Origin: Opitutaceae bacterium
GTDB lineage: Bacteria > Verrucomicrobiota > Verrucomicrobiae > Opitutales > Opitutaceae
NCBI GenBank assembly: GCA_031266495.1
Contig: JAISAX010000912.1
Coordinates: 1 to 16,631, forward strand
Length of the DNA stretch: 16,631 nucleotides
Direction: 5' to 3'
The notes beneath the pieces were generated by a model that made no database searches, was not told the DNA's origin, and was given only the letters and a program-made list of their open reading frames with translations. Both the position numbers and the translations under genes were made by a program. Positions 1-7,064 of this stretch are shown piece by piece (the first letter of the stretch is position 1; every line of letters starts with the position of its first letter).

Positions 1-68
<68 letters not shown>

Positions 69-175
69 GGATTTTCGATTGTTGATTCCGGATTTTCGAT
101 TCCGGGTTTTCGGTCGCGCTGTATTTTTGGTCAATGGCGCGGTAGCGCCTCAATCGGGAATCGGGAATCGAAAAT
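69..175. repeat. AATCG-rich intergenic repeats with inverted arms
   Basis: The 3' flank of the efflux adaptor holds two copies of GATTTTCGATT-like sequence (about 69-105). The complementary motif, AATCGGGAATCGGGAATCG, runs up to about 174, so the two sides can pair. Between them is the small hairpin GGCGC-GGTA-GCGCC. The fold could help end transcription of the minus-strand gene, but there is no clear U-run after a GC stem. I call it a repeat rather than a terminator. Confidence 0.5.
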
Positions 176-1519
176 TCACTCAGCCGTCACCAGGGAGCCG
201 TCCTTGAGCGTGCGGGTAATGGCGCTGTAACTACCGCTGACGATACGGTCGCCGACGGAGACACCGGTCTTTATTTCCATGTGCGTGGTGTTGGAAATGC
301 CGGTTTCGACAGGCACCTGCTTCACCGTGTTGCCATGGACGACGAAGACGACGCGTTGCAGGGAATCGTGGTCGGCCTGTTCGAGGGTCTGCTTCTGCTT
401 TTCGTTGACGGCGGTGGCGGCGCGGAGGGCGCCGTTGCCGCCGCTGTTGCCACCGTTGCCGGCGTCGGCCCGGGCGGCGGCCAGTTCAGCGAGAGTTTGT
501 CCCGACTGGCGGCTGCGGACGGCAACGGACTGGATCGGCACGCTGACGACGTTGGTGGCGGTGCGGGTTTCGATGTCGGCGCTGGCGCTCATGCCGGGGC
601 GCAGCGGCACGTCGCGGTCGGCGATGCGCACGCGCACCTCGAAATTGGTCACTTCTTCCTGGGTGTTGGCGCCGGTGGTCCTGGCGGTGGAGGCGATTTC
701 CTTGACGATGCCGCTGAATCGGCGGCGTGGATACGCGTCGATGGTGATGCGGGCGAGGTCGCCGATCTTGACGTTGACGACGTCGTTTTCGTTCACCTGC
801 ACGCGCACTTCCATCTCGTCGAGGTTGGCGATGCGCATGATTTCGGTGCCGGCAAATTGTCCGGTGCCGACAACGCGTTCGCCGAGTTCGCTGGTCAGGG
901 AGCTGACGGTGCCGTCGAGCGGGGCATAGACGGTGGTTTTTTCGAGGAGGTCGCGGGATTGCTTGAGCGTGCCTTCGGTGCGGCGGATGTTGGCGGCGGC
1001 GGCGGTGACGGAGGTGCGGGCAATATCGAGATCGGTCCTGGCGGCGAGGTGGTCGGCGTCGGAAATGAGTTTTTTCCGGAAGAGGTCGGTGGCGCGGCGG
1101 TAGTCGGATTCGTTTTTGAGGAGCTGGGCCTGGGTCTGGAGGTGGCGCGCCCGGGCGTCGGCGAGGGCGGCTTCCTGCTGGTCAACCTGGGCCTGGTAGT
1201 TGTCGGGTTTGATGCGGACGAGGAGGTCGCCTTTTTTCACGGACGCGCCTTCGCGGAATGGCAGTTCGATGATCTCGCCGGCGACTTCGGGCGAAATCTT
1301 GACCTCGACTTCGGGCTGGATTTTTCCGGTGGCGGATACGGTCTGGATGATCGTGCGGAGGACGGCGATCTCCACGGTTACGGTCACGGGCCGGGCGCGG
1401 TTGCGGTGGTGGTACCACACGCCGGCACCCGCGCCGGCAAGGACAAGACCGAGGCCAAGGAGGACGAGTTTGCGGGAGCGACGGAATCCGGATCGGGGTG
1501 CATACGACGGGAGTGCCAT
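176..1519 (-). CDS. MacA/HlyD-family periplasmic adaptor of an efflux pump
   Basis: 447-residue membrane-fusion (adaptor) protein expected to bridge an inner-membrane ABC or RND transporter to an outer-membrane channel. A basic N-terminus and one membrane anchor (about residues 16-36) precede the split lipoyl domain (GKIQPEVEVKISPEVAGEI, then VYAPLDGTVSSL). Between the lipoyl halves is an Ala/Gln/Arg-rich helical hairpin, and after them beta-barrel and membrane-proximal domains. The C-terminal part carries a Gly/Asn-rich insertion (near GNGGNSGGNG). I chose the ATG at 1519 because it begins right before the membrane anchor; an in-frame ATG at 1618 would add 33 residues. No obvious Shine-Dalgarno sequence precedes either. 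The pairing protein (MacB-like permease or RND pump) would lie beyond the window start. It is separated from ureD by a repeat-filled gap and is probably not part of the urease operon. The family is clear; the exact pump type is inferred. Confidence 0.88.
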   Translation of the reverse strand: MALPSYAPRSGFRRSRKLVLLGLGLVLAGAGAGVWYHHRNRARPVTVTVEIAVLRTIIQTVSATGKIQPEVEVKISPEVAGEIIELPFREGASVKKGDLLVRIKPDNYQAQVDQQEAALADARARHLQTQAQLLKNESDYRRATDLFRKKLISDADHLAARTDLDIARTSVTAAAANIRRTEGTLKQSRDLLEKTTVYAPLDGTVSSLTSELGERVVGTGQFAGTEIMRIANLDEMEVRVQVNENDVVNVKIGDLARITIDAYPRRRFSGIVKEIASTARTTGANTQEEVTNFEVRVRIADRDVPLRPGMSASADIETRTATNVVSVPIQSVAVRSRQSGQTLAELAAARADAGNGGNSGGNGALRAATAVNEKQKQTLEQADHDSLQRVVFVVHGNTVKQVPVETGISNTTHMEIKTGVSVGDRIVSGSYSAITRTLKDGSLVTAE

Positions 1520-1640
1520 GATTGGAAATGCGAACCATGGAGAACGTTTTGTCCGGAATGAAGGCTGAAAACGATCCGGGGTCGCAGGCGGGCTGGCGGA
1601 CAGGTGAGCAGGCGGCACGCACCACGTCAGAGCGGAGAGG

Positions 1641-1712
1641 CAATGTTCACGGGCTGGAAGCCCGTGCCACTACAGGATCATGGGCAGGATGCCCCCATGC
1701 CACGGGCCTGCC
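1641..1712. repeat. Dispersed GC hairpin repeat between ureD and the adaptor gene
   Basis: Two adjacent hairpins fill the gap: CACGGGCT-GGA-AGCCCGTG at 1648-1666, and CATGGGCA-GGA-TGCC(CC)CATG at 1679-1699. Read as protein on the plus strand they give GWKPVPLQDHGQDA, a peptide I recall as a signature of spurious ORFs made by a common intergenic repeat in Verrucomicrobiota and related bacteria (memory, not a search). The second hairpin has two extra C in one arm. It could act as an RNA end-processing or attenuation element after ureD. Confidence 0.6.
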
Positions 1713-1714
1713 GC

Positions 1715-2611
1715 TCACAACTTGCGCAGGTCGGCGGCGGTGTGCGGGAGCATGGCGGAGAGGATACGGCGGATTTCGCGCAGCGTGGACCGGAGGCGCT
1801 GGCCGTTGGGCGCCACGAGCTTGAGGCTCCAGCAACCGGGGAGGCGCAGACGGCTGAGCCCGGCCCATACGCCGTCGCGGCCGTGGAGCTGGCGGAGGGC
1901 GGCGGCCCAGGAGTTGTCGGTGTTGGCGGAAACCCCGCCGGAAGCAAGGATCGGGGCGGCGAGGACGAGATTGCCGAGGCAAACCCCTTCTCCGCCGCCG
2001 GCGAGCGCGGCGAGGTGGCGCAGTTCGGCGCCCGTCTGGTCGAGCCGCTCGCGGAGCACGAGGCGGTTGCCGACACGGATGGTCAGGTCGAGCAGGAGGG
2101 CGTCCCATGCCCACGCCTCGCCGCGGGCGATCCGGCCCGGCATGAGGAAATCTCCAAAAAGCAGGCCGGCGGCGTCGGTGGAGATATCGACTTCGGTGAA
2201 CTGCCGGTAACGGCTGCGCTGGTGCGGGACGAGCGGCTCCGGCATGAATTCGAGCCAGCCTCCGGACTCGACAGCGAAGCGCTGCCGGCACTCGGCAACG
2301 CGGGGGGGGGGCGGCGAGGCGCGGGCCCTGTCGTTGTCGGGCGGGCGGGCGGGCGTGGTAAAAATGCGGGTGGCGGCGGGCGTGGTGACGAGGAGGGACG
2401 CGCCGGGGCCGACCGAGATATCCGAACGGAGTTGGTCGCCGGCAAGAATGCCGGCGGTGGGGTTGACGATCTGCGCAATGAGCGTGCCGGTGGCGGTATC
2501 GTGGTAAGGTTTGCCCAGGTGGAAAGGCGCCCGAAACGACTGGCGTGCGAGCACGGTGCGGCCGGTGACGGGGGAAAATTCCGCGCGGAGATCGAGATGG
2601 CCGCTGATCAT
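1715..2611 (-). CDS. ureD: Urease accessory protein UreD (UreH)
   Basis: 298 residues, normal family length. UreD is the scaffold that binds apo-urease and recruits UreF and UreG for nickel insertion in the cytoplasm. Family segments seen are [40 protein letters not shown] and [19 protein letters not shown] chose the ATG at 2611 because its ATGA overlaps the ureG stop (2610-2608), a standard coupling signal. A longer frame from 2686 would only add a Cys/Pro-rich low-complexity stretch (repeats of LPPCAPP). The gene contains a C10 tract in coding orientation (2302-2311) encoding SPPPPR between [17 protein letters not shown] and RVAECRQ; the frame is intact at this length, but a one-base change would destroy UreD. 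Last gene of the ureEFGD run. Confidence 0.95.
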   Translation of the reverse strand: MISGHLDLRAEFSPVTGRTVLARQSFRAPFHLGKPYHDTATGTLIAQIVNPTAGILAGDQLRSDISVGPGASLLVTTPAATRIFTTPARPPDNDRARASPPPPRVAECRQRFAVESGGWLEFMPEPLVPHQRSRYRQFTEVDISTDAAGLLFGDFLMPGRIARGEAWAWDALLLDLTIRVGNRLVLRERLDQTGAELRHLAALAGGGEGVCLGNLVLAAPILASGGVSANTDNSWAAALRQLHGRDGVWAGLSRLRLPGCWSLKLVAPNGQRLRSTLREIRRILSAMLPHTAADLRKL

Positions 2612-3321
2612 GGGCGGTGGTGCGCAGGGCGGGAGGCAGGGCGGTGCGCAAGGCGGGAGGCAAAAAGCACCTCGCGCTCGATCCACGTGATGACGGCCTC
2701 AATGTTGTGCTCGCGTTTCAGGTCGCAGAAGACCACGGGGCGGGGGCCGCGCCGGGCGGCGGCGTCGCGCGCCATCACGTCGAGGTCGGCGCCGACGAGC
2801 GGGGCGAGGTCGGTCTTGTTGATGATGAGCAGGTCGCTGTGACGGATGGCGGGGCCGCCCTTGCGCGGGATCTTGTCCCCTCCGGCGACGTCGATCACGT
2901 AGATGAACGCGTCCACGAGTTCGGGCGAAAACGTGGCCGAGAGATTGTCACCGCCGCTTTCGACGAGCACGAGTTGCAGGTCGGGAATCGCCGCCTCCAG
3001 CGCCCGGATGGCTTGTTCGTTCATCGTGGTGTCGTCGCGGATGGCGGTGTGCGGACAGCCCCCTGTCTCCACGCCGGCGATACGTCCGGCGGGAAGCGCG
3101 GCCTGGCGCTGGAGGAACTGCGCGTCCTCGAGCGTATAGATGTCGTTGGTGACGACAGCCATCGAATAACGCTCGCGCAGCCGCCGGCAGAGCTTGAGGC
3201 AGAGCATGGTCTTGCCGGAGCCGACGGGGCCGCCGATGCCGATGCGCGGAGGGCGGGAGGAACGCGGAGCGGGGAGGGCGTGTTGTGAGATCATGGATAC
3301 GAGGACCGGCGAGGAAGTCAT
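2608..3321 (-). CDS. ureG: Urease accessory GTPase UreG
   Basis: 237-residue SIMIBI GTPase that couples GTP hydrolysis to nickel delivery from UreE to the UreD-UreF-urease complex. Visible motifs are the P-loop GPVGSGKT (31-38), [12 protein letters not shown], the nickel-binding Cys-Pro-His (89-91, in [13 protein letters not shown]), [33 protein letters not shown] and the G4 motif NKTD (168-171). The core matches usual UreG, but the N-terminus has about 24 extra residues and the C-terminus a short His/Arg/Pro tail encoded by a 24-bp tandem repeat. The start at 3321 sits at the end of a chain of ATGACCTT repeats; an internal ATG at 3294 is also possible. Neither has a clear Shine-Dalgarno sequence, so the start is less certain than the function. 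Confidence 0.95.
   Translation of the reverse strand: MTSSPVLVSMISQHALPAPRSSRPPRIGIGGPVGSGKTMLCLKLCRRLRERYSMAVVTNDIYTLEDAQFLQRQAALPAGRIAGVETGGCPHTAIRDDTTMNEQAIRALEAAIPDLQLVLVESGGDNLSATFSPELVDAFIYVIDVAGGDKIPRKGGPAIRHSDLLIINKTDLAPLVGADLDVMARDAAARRGPRPVVFCDLKREHNIEAVITWIEREVLFASRLAHRPASRPAHHRP
2619..2662. repeat. 24-bp tandem repeat in the ureG 3' end
   Basis: Two near-identical units start at 2619 and 2643 (GGTGCGCA, then (A/G)GGCGGGAGGCA). They encode the His/Arg/Pro tail of UreG on the minus strand. Because 24 is a multiple of 3, copy-number change would lengthen or shorten the tail without breaking the frame. The repeat lies just upstream of the ureD start, so it would also move the ureG tail relative to the coupling site. 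Confidence 0.7.
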
Positions 3322-3369
3322 AAGGTCATAAGGTCATAAGGTCATGAGGTCATAACGTCAGGCGATCAT
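3318..3369 (-). promoter_or_regulatory. ureF-ureG junction: 8-bp repeats forming overlapping micro-ORFs
   Basis: On the coding (minus) strand the 45-bp gap between the ureF stop and the ureG start contains tandem 8-bp units ATGACCTT. ATGs lie at 3353, 3345, 3337, 3329 and 3321 (ureG). Each of the first four opens a three-codon ORF (Met-Thr-Leu or Met-Thr-Ser) whose TGA overlaps the next ATG as ATGA. A further ATG at 3369 overlaps the ureF stop in the same way and ends at 3358 (Met-Ile-Ala). No Shine-Dalgarno sequence is seen. This could be a translation re-initiation relay; that function is inferred. Confidence 0.6.
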
Positions 3370-4166
3370 GAGATGAAGAGCCGGGCGTCGGCGGTTTCGT
3401 GCCGGGCGGCGGCGATGTCGAGCCAGGGATTGAACCAGCCGATCGCGTCGAGAGGGACGGCGAGCGCGACGGCGACGGTGGCGGCGGTGTGCCCGAGCAT
3501 TTCGGCGAGGAGCGTCTGGCAGCCGTTCTGGCCGATGCGCAGGAGCTTCATCGCGGCGGCGAGCAGGCCGGCGATCGTCGAGTAAAACAGGGCGGCGAGC
3601 GCCGCGTCGGGAGGCGCGCCGAGGATGCGGGCTTCGAGGGCGGCGGCGACGGCCGGCGTGTGCGGCCATCCATTGCGGGCGGCATGGTCGAGGTATTCGC
3701 GAGCGAGCGGGCAATTGTGGCCATGCAACAGGGCGGCGAGTTCGGCGCGTTGTTGCCCGATGTTTTCCGAGGCGGCGCGGGCTTCGCGGGCGGTTTTGAG
3801 CGCGGACGAGAGTTCGCAGAGTTCGCCGACCCGCGGCCAGTCGGGCGCGGCCGGGTCGAGAGCGCGCCACGCGTGCGCCGCGAGCGGGAGTTCGGCCTGG
3901 CGGAGCGTGGGCAGGACGGAATGGACAAAAAACTCGCGGAGGGTTTCGCGGTTGTGAACGACGTGTTCCTGGACGAGCCCCTCAAGGCCGAACGAATGGG
4001 CGTAGGCCCCGGTCGGGTAGAAGGAGTCGGTGGTCTGGAGCAGGCTGGCGAGCCACGCTGCCGGTGGCGACGGCGACGGCAGTGGCGACGACGGTGGCGG
4101 TGGCGTGACAGACGTTCCGGGCGGGTGGTCGTCCGGCGCGGGGCGAGTGTGGGCGCGGGCCGGCAT
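3366..4166 (-). CDS. ureF: Urease accessory protein UreF
   Basis: 266 residues. UreF is an all-helical protein that joins UreD and gates GTPase UreG during urease activation. Typical segments are LLQTTDSFYPTGAYAHSFGLEGLV near residue 42, LREFFVHSVLPTLRQAELPL, the SSALKTAREARAASENIGQQ helix, and the C-terminal GHTAATVAVALAVPLDAIGWF. The first 36 residues are an unusual Pro/Ser-rich extension (including SPLPSPSPP) not needed for the fold, so the native start could be later. The ATG at 4166 shares its first base with the ureE stop codon (TGATG), which supports the annotated start and coupled translation. The downstream junction to ureG is occupied by 8-bp repeats. Confidence 0.94.
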   Translation of the reverse strand: MPARAHTRPAPDDHPPGTSVTPPPPSSPLPSPSPPAAWLASLLQTTDSFYPTGAYAHSFGLEGLVQEHVVHNRETLREFFVHSVLPTLRQAELPLAAHAWRALDPAAPDWPRVGELCELSSALKTAREARAASENIGQQRAELAALLHGHNCPLAREYLDHAARNGWPHTPAVAAALEARILGAPPDAALAALFYSTIAGLLAAAMKLLRIGQNGCQTLLAEMLGHTAATVAVALAVPLDAIGWFNPWLDIAAARHETADARLFIS

Positions 4167-4639
4167 CAGTGCTGGTGGCTCGGGCCGAGTTCACGGGCGA
4201 GGGCGGGACCGGGGCCGCGGACGAAGCGGCCGGGGCGAAATACGGCGGTGGTTTCCCGGAACGGGACGCCGATGCGGGCGAGCAACCGGCGGGTGGCGGT
4301 GTCGTCGGGCGTGAGCAGGCGGGTGGTTTCGGCGGAGAGTTCCAGGTGCAGGTTGCCGATCGCCCAGCCGATGCCTGCGGCGGCGGAGGGGGGGGTGATG
4401 TCGAGGGCGATTTCGAGAACGGCTTCCGGCTGCTGCCGGATGACGTAGCGGGCGGCGGGGGTCTGGAAAATCGTGTCGCCGTCGCGGAGCGGGGAGGGGA
4501 GTTCGCAGCCGAATCCGGCGCCATCGTCGGCAACGCCGCGCCAGAGCCGTTTGGAGAGTTTTTGCCGGTCGATGCGCATGGCGACTTCCGGCAGCGAGAG
4601 ATCGGGTTCGGGGACGGGTTCACGAATCAGGTGCAACAT
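4166..4639 (-). CDS. ureE: Urease accessory nickel chaperone UreE
   Basis: 157-residue metallochaperone that brings nickel to UreG. The N-terminal peptide-binding domain includes LPEVAMRIDRQKLSKRLW and DGDTIFQT. The C-terminal metal-binding domain contains the conserved GWAIGNLHLELSAE region, with the metal-site histidine in GNLH, and GVPFRETTAVFRPG. The tail ends in Ser-His-Gln-His and lacks the long His-rich extension of some UreE proteins. It is the first gene of the ureE-F-G-D run. Upstream there is no structural urease gene but a 487-bp spacer and a divergent gene, so ureABC must be elsewhere if present. A G8 run on the plus strand (4388-4395) lies inside the gene without breaking it. 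Confidence 0.93.
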   Translation of the reverse strand: MLHLIREPVPEPDLSLPEVAMRIDRQKLSKRLWRGVADDGAGFGCELPSPLRDGDTIFQTPAARYVIRQQPEAVLEIALDITPPSAAAGIGWAIGNLHLELSAETTRLLTPDDTATRRLLARIGVPFRETTAVFRPGRFVRGPGPALARELGPSHQH

Positions 4640-5126
4640 GGGTTCCGGTATGGCGGGAAACCGGTAGCGAAAACCGTGCCATCTGCGAACCGGGAGCAGG
4701 AGGAGGAAACAAAACCGGTCCGCCCCTGGCGCGAACCATTCCGGGACCTCCGGGATCCCCTGAACCTTCTGCGGGAAGGCCGGAAGCCGGCGGAGAGGCC
4801 CGCCGGGGCGACTGGTCCAGTCATCCGCGTACTGTACCCTTTATACTTTCGGGCTCCGCGGACCCGCAACCGGCGAGGCTCCGGCCACCGCCCCGATGCC
4901 CCCTCCCCGGACCCGGAACGCCTCTCCCGAAAACCATGGATCATACGGATAACAAGCGGATTGCACACATGAATCCCCCTCCGGTTTCCGGGGTGACCCG
5001 GGCCGTGCAAGCCCGGTTTTCAGCCGCGTGATCCGTGGCGCATCGGGAGGCCGGAGACGCAACGGTTCGCCATCCGCCGGCCCTCAACCGTAACGTGCCG
5101 TCCGTCATTCATAACGACACCCTCCA
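4640..5126. other. Divergent intergenic spacer upstream of ureE
   Basis: No convincing gene lies here. The spacer should hold the promoters of ureE (minus) and of the plus-strand gene at 5127. A plus-strand TATACT (4842-4847) resembles a -10 box, but I see no matching -35. At 4651-4681 is one copy of a dispersed repeat that starts TGGCGG and ends CCGTGCCA. The rest is GC-rich sequence with no RNA gene or long repeat that I recognise. Confidence 0.4.
4651..4681. repeat. TGGCGG...CCGTGCCA dispersed repeat, copy 1
   Basis: The 31-bp sequence begins TGGCGGGAAACC and ends GAAAACCGTGCCA. It shares both ends and the A-rich middle with sequences at 15068-15088 and 16501-16521. It lies just upstream of the ureE start, in the expected leader of the urease operon. 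Confidence 0.45.
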
Positions 5127-5789
5127 ATGAGCAACGATTACATGCCAACCACCGAAGACGGTTTTAATGATTTTCAGGAGACGCTGCTGCCGTACCTGAT
5201 AGCGCACCGCGCAGCCTGGGGCCTTACCCAGGACCAGATCGACCCGCTGATCACCGATCAGGCCACGTACCGCGACGCCCGGACGGCGGCGAACAACCCC
5301 GAGACGCGCACCGCCGCCACGATCAAGGCCCGGCAAGAGGCGCACAAGGCCTACGAGGCGCATCTGCGCGATTTCGTGGGCGCGTACCTTGCGCGCAACC
5401 CGCTGGTGCACGACGAGGACCGCATCAACATGGGCCTCACCGTGCGCAAGACCACGCGCACCCCGCAGCCCGTGCCCAAGAGCAAGCCAGGCGTGAAGAT
5501 CACGCCCATCTCGCCCGGGCGCGTGCAGGTGGGCTTTTTTGATGCCGAAAACATCCACCGTGCCAAGGATCCCGATGCGCACGGCGTGGAGATCGAATCG
5601 GCGATTCGCGACACCGCGCCCGCCACGGACGACGATTTTACGAAATCGGCCTTCGACACGCGCAGTCCCTTCATCTTCGACTTCGACATCAGCCTGAGAG
5701 GAAAAACCCTCTGGCTGCGTCTGCGCTGGGAGAACAACCGCGGCGAAAAAGGCCCCTGGAGCGAAATCTTCTCCGTCATCATCCCCTGA
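5127..5789 (+). CDS. Conserved hypothetical protein, helical N-part and Fn3-like C-part
   Basis: 220 residues, no signal peptide or membrane segment, so probably cytoplasmic. The N-terminal half (about 1-110) is Ala/Arg/Asp-rich and helical: FNDFQETLLPYLIAHRAAWGL, then ARQEAHKAYEAHLRDFVGAYL. The C-terminal half (about 120-220) reads as beta-strands ending in WLRLRWENNRGEKGPWSEIF and VIIP, a pattern like a fibronectin-III domain. I recall a family of uncharacterised proteins in Bacteroidota, Spirochaetota and Verrucomicrobiota with this layout: acidic N-terminus, an EDR-x-x-MG turn (EDRINMG here) and a C-terminal RYEN/RWEN-x-x-G-x-x-GP-x-S-x-x-x-S-x-x-IP motif. No function is known to me. The start is supported by the sequence AATGAGCAACGAT after a gap with no earlier in-frame ATG of merit. 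The long minus-strand frame opposite is a shadow. Confidence 0.8.
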   Translation: MSNDYMPTTEDGFNDFQETLLPYLIAHRAAWGLTQDQIDPLITDQATYRDARTAANNPETRTAATIKARQEAHKAYEAHLRDFVGAYLARNPLVHDEDRINMGLTVRKTTRTPQPVPKSKPGVKITPISPGRVQVGFFDAENIHRAKDPDAHGVEIESAIRDTAPATDDDFTKSAFDTRSPFIFDFDISLRGKTLWLRLRWENNRGEKGPWSEIFSVIIP

Positions 5790-5842
5790 CGGGGAAAACG
5801 CTGAAACGCTGAACCTCTGAAAATCGACAGCCTTCAATCAGG

Positions 5843-5965
5843 TTAACCACTAATACACACTAATGGACACTAATGAAGAAATCCGGTCAGGATATAACCG
5901 GATGATAGTGGGCAGGTATTTTTCCGGTCCATCATTAGTGTCCATTAGTGTGTATTAGTGGTTAA
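5843..5965. repeat. Perfect 34-bp inverted repeat with internal hairpin
   Basis: Arms 5843-5876 and 5932-5965 are exact reverse complements over 34 bases. Each arm carries three CACTAATNNN units (CACTAATACA, CACTAATGGA, CACTAATGA). The 55-base centre holds a second hairpin, ATCCGGT (5881-5887) with ACCGGAT (5897-5903). The element lies in the gap between the hypothetical gene and the PEP-CTERM gene and contains no ORF. Layout resembles a REPIN or a very small MITE: two REP-like arms around a spacer. There is no U-run of a standard terminator. Confidence 0.75.
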
Positions 5966-6008
5966 GAAATGTATTTCCGGAACCTCCCCTCCGCAATCCG
6001 CCTTCCGC

Positions 6009-6040
6009 GATCTGTAATCTGCGATCTGTAATCTGAAATC
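6009..6040 (+). repeat. Short AATCTG tandem repeat ahead of PEP-CTERM gene
   Basis: Two 14-bp units GATCTGTAATCTG(C/A) (6009-6022, 6023-6036) are followed by AATC, ending 20 bases before the ATG at 6060. The motif ATCTGAAATC recurs in the leader of the other PEP-CTERM gene (16177-16200, minus strand). Confidence 0.5.
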
Positions 6041-6059
6041 CCTGTCCCTTCCCTTCATC

Positions 6060-6920
6060 ATGAAGACATCACCAGAAAACAACTACACACCAACAGTCGC
6101 CACACGGCGCCCCATACTGCCAAGGCTTGCCGCCGCGCTGCTCGCCCTCGCCGCAGGCAGCGCCGCCTTCGCGGACACCACCGCCCTTTATACTGGCCTG
6201 GACGGCCCCAAAGACTGGGCTAACCCCGCGACTTGGAACAACGGACTTCCCGGTCCGGGCAACGATGCCTATATAAAGACCGAAATCATAATCTACTCCG
6301 GCACTACGGTGTACGATGTGGATTATATCGACATCGATCATCGCCTGACCATCGAGTCGGGAGGCGCGCTTGCCGGAGGCTATGTCAACATCGAGGGAGG
6401 AGGCACCGGCGAGGTGATAATCCGGTCCGGGGCCACTTTCAATCCCACGGATCTTCGTCTGGAGCGTAGCGTGCTGAACCTGGGCACAGGCGTCACCATC
6501 AGAGGAAGCGGCACTTTTACCTGGGGAAGCAATGACTACTCGACCACTATCATCATCGACGGGAGCGGAGCGGCGAACGGGACCGTTTTCTTCTCCTATG
6601 GCCAGGCCAAACTGCTGAACGAATGGTATGGGGATGAGATGGCGTCTTTGTGGCTGGACAATTTTGCGGACGGCGTTTTCACGCTCATCCATGCGGGCAG
6701 CTACAGCGGTTTTACGCAGACAGACCTGGACAAGATCCCCCTGAGGGGAACGAGCGCGCAGTATGCGAGCGTGTCGTTCGACGAGACCAGGGGCCTGTTG
6801 CTGACGATCAGCGGCAGCGGATCGACCGCCGTGCCCGAGCCCGCCGGGTATGCGGCGCTGGCCGGACTGGCGTTGCTGGCCTGGGTTGCGTTGCGCCGTT
6901 ATCGCGGCGCGCGCGGCTGA
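6060..6920 (+). CDS. PEP-CTERM sorting-domain protein, beta-helix-like
   Basis: 286 residues. An N-terminal signal peptide (basic stretch RRPILPR, hydrophobic AAALLALAAGSAAFA, likely cleavage before DTT near residue 39) targets it to the Sec system. The mature part is rich in short Gly/Thr/Asn strands (ESGGALAGGYVNIEGGGTGE and similar), as in pectate-lyase or autotransporter-type beta-helices. The C-terminus is a clear PEP-CTERM signal: VPEP, a hydrophobic stretch (AALAGLALLAWVAL), then RRYRGARG. PEP-CTERM proteins are recognised by an exosortase and anchored at, or released from, the cell surface; no exosortase gene is in the window. The gene is monocistronic, with a strong terminator immediately after it. 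Function of the passenger is unknown. Confidence 0.85.
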   Translation: MKTSPENNYTPTVATRRPILPRLAAALLALAAGSAAFADTTALYTGLDGPKDWANPATWNNGLPGPGNDAYIKTEIIIYSGTTVYDVDYIDIDHRLTIESGGALAGGYVNIEGGGTGEVIIRSGATFNPTDLRLERSVLNLGTGVTIRGSGTFTWGSNDYSTTIIIDGSGAANGTVFFSYGQAKLLNEWYGDEMASLWLDNFADGVFTLIHAGSYSGFTQTDLDKIPLRGTSAQYASVSFDETRGLLLTISGSGSTAVPEPAGYAALAGLALLAWVALRRYRGARG

Positions 6921-6926
6921 GCGCTT

Positions 6927-6967
6927 TCCCGGAGGCGGATGCCAGCGATCCGCCTCCGGGAGTTTTT
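6927..6967 (+). terminator. Rho-independent terminator after PEP-CTERM gene
   Basis: A perfect 14-bp stem TCCCGGAGGCGGAT (6927-6940) pairs with ATCCGCCTCCGGGA (6948-6961) around a 7-base loop GCCAGCG, followed by GTTTTT (6962-6967). It starts six bases after the stop codon and separates this gene from the response regulator. Confidence 0.92.
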
Positions 6968-6995
6968 GTAGTTCATATTCATAGACAGACAATGC

Positions 6996-7005
6996 GGGGG
7001 GGGGG
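6996..7005. repeat. G10 tract upstream of the response regulator
   Basis: Ten G lie 60 bases before the regulator ATG, in its leader or promoter zone. A length change here would alter promoter or leader spacing rather than a reading frame. Confidence 0.7.
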
Positions 7006-7064
7006 AGGGGCGGCGTGTCTTCGGGCTTCATTTTTCGAGCGGCTGCGGGTTGTATGCCGATCTT

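Noticed and set aside
281..1561. Plus-strand 426-aa Gly/Val/Asp-rich ORF opposite the efflux adaptor
   Set aside because: Antisense shadow of a clear gene in GC-rich DNA; no motif. The same applies to the plus-strand frame 1604-2842 opposite ureD and 11770-12744 opposite lepA.
5109..5837. Minus-strand 242-aa ORF opposite the hypothetical gene at 5127
   Set aside because: Typical antisense translation; the plus-strand product has a family-like motif pattern, this one has none.
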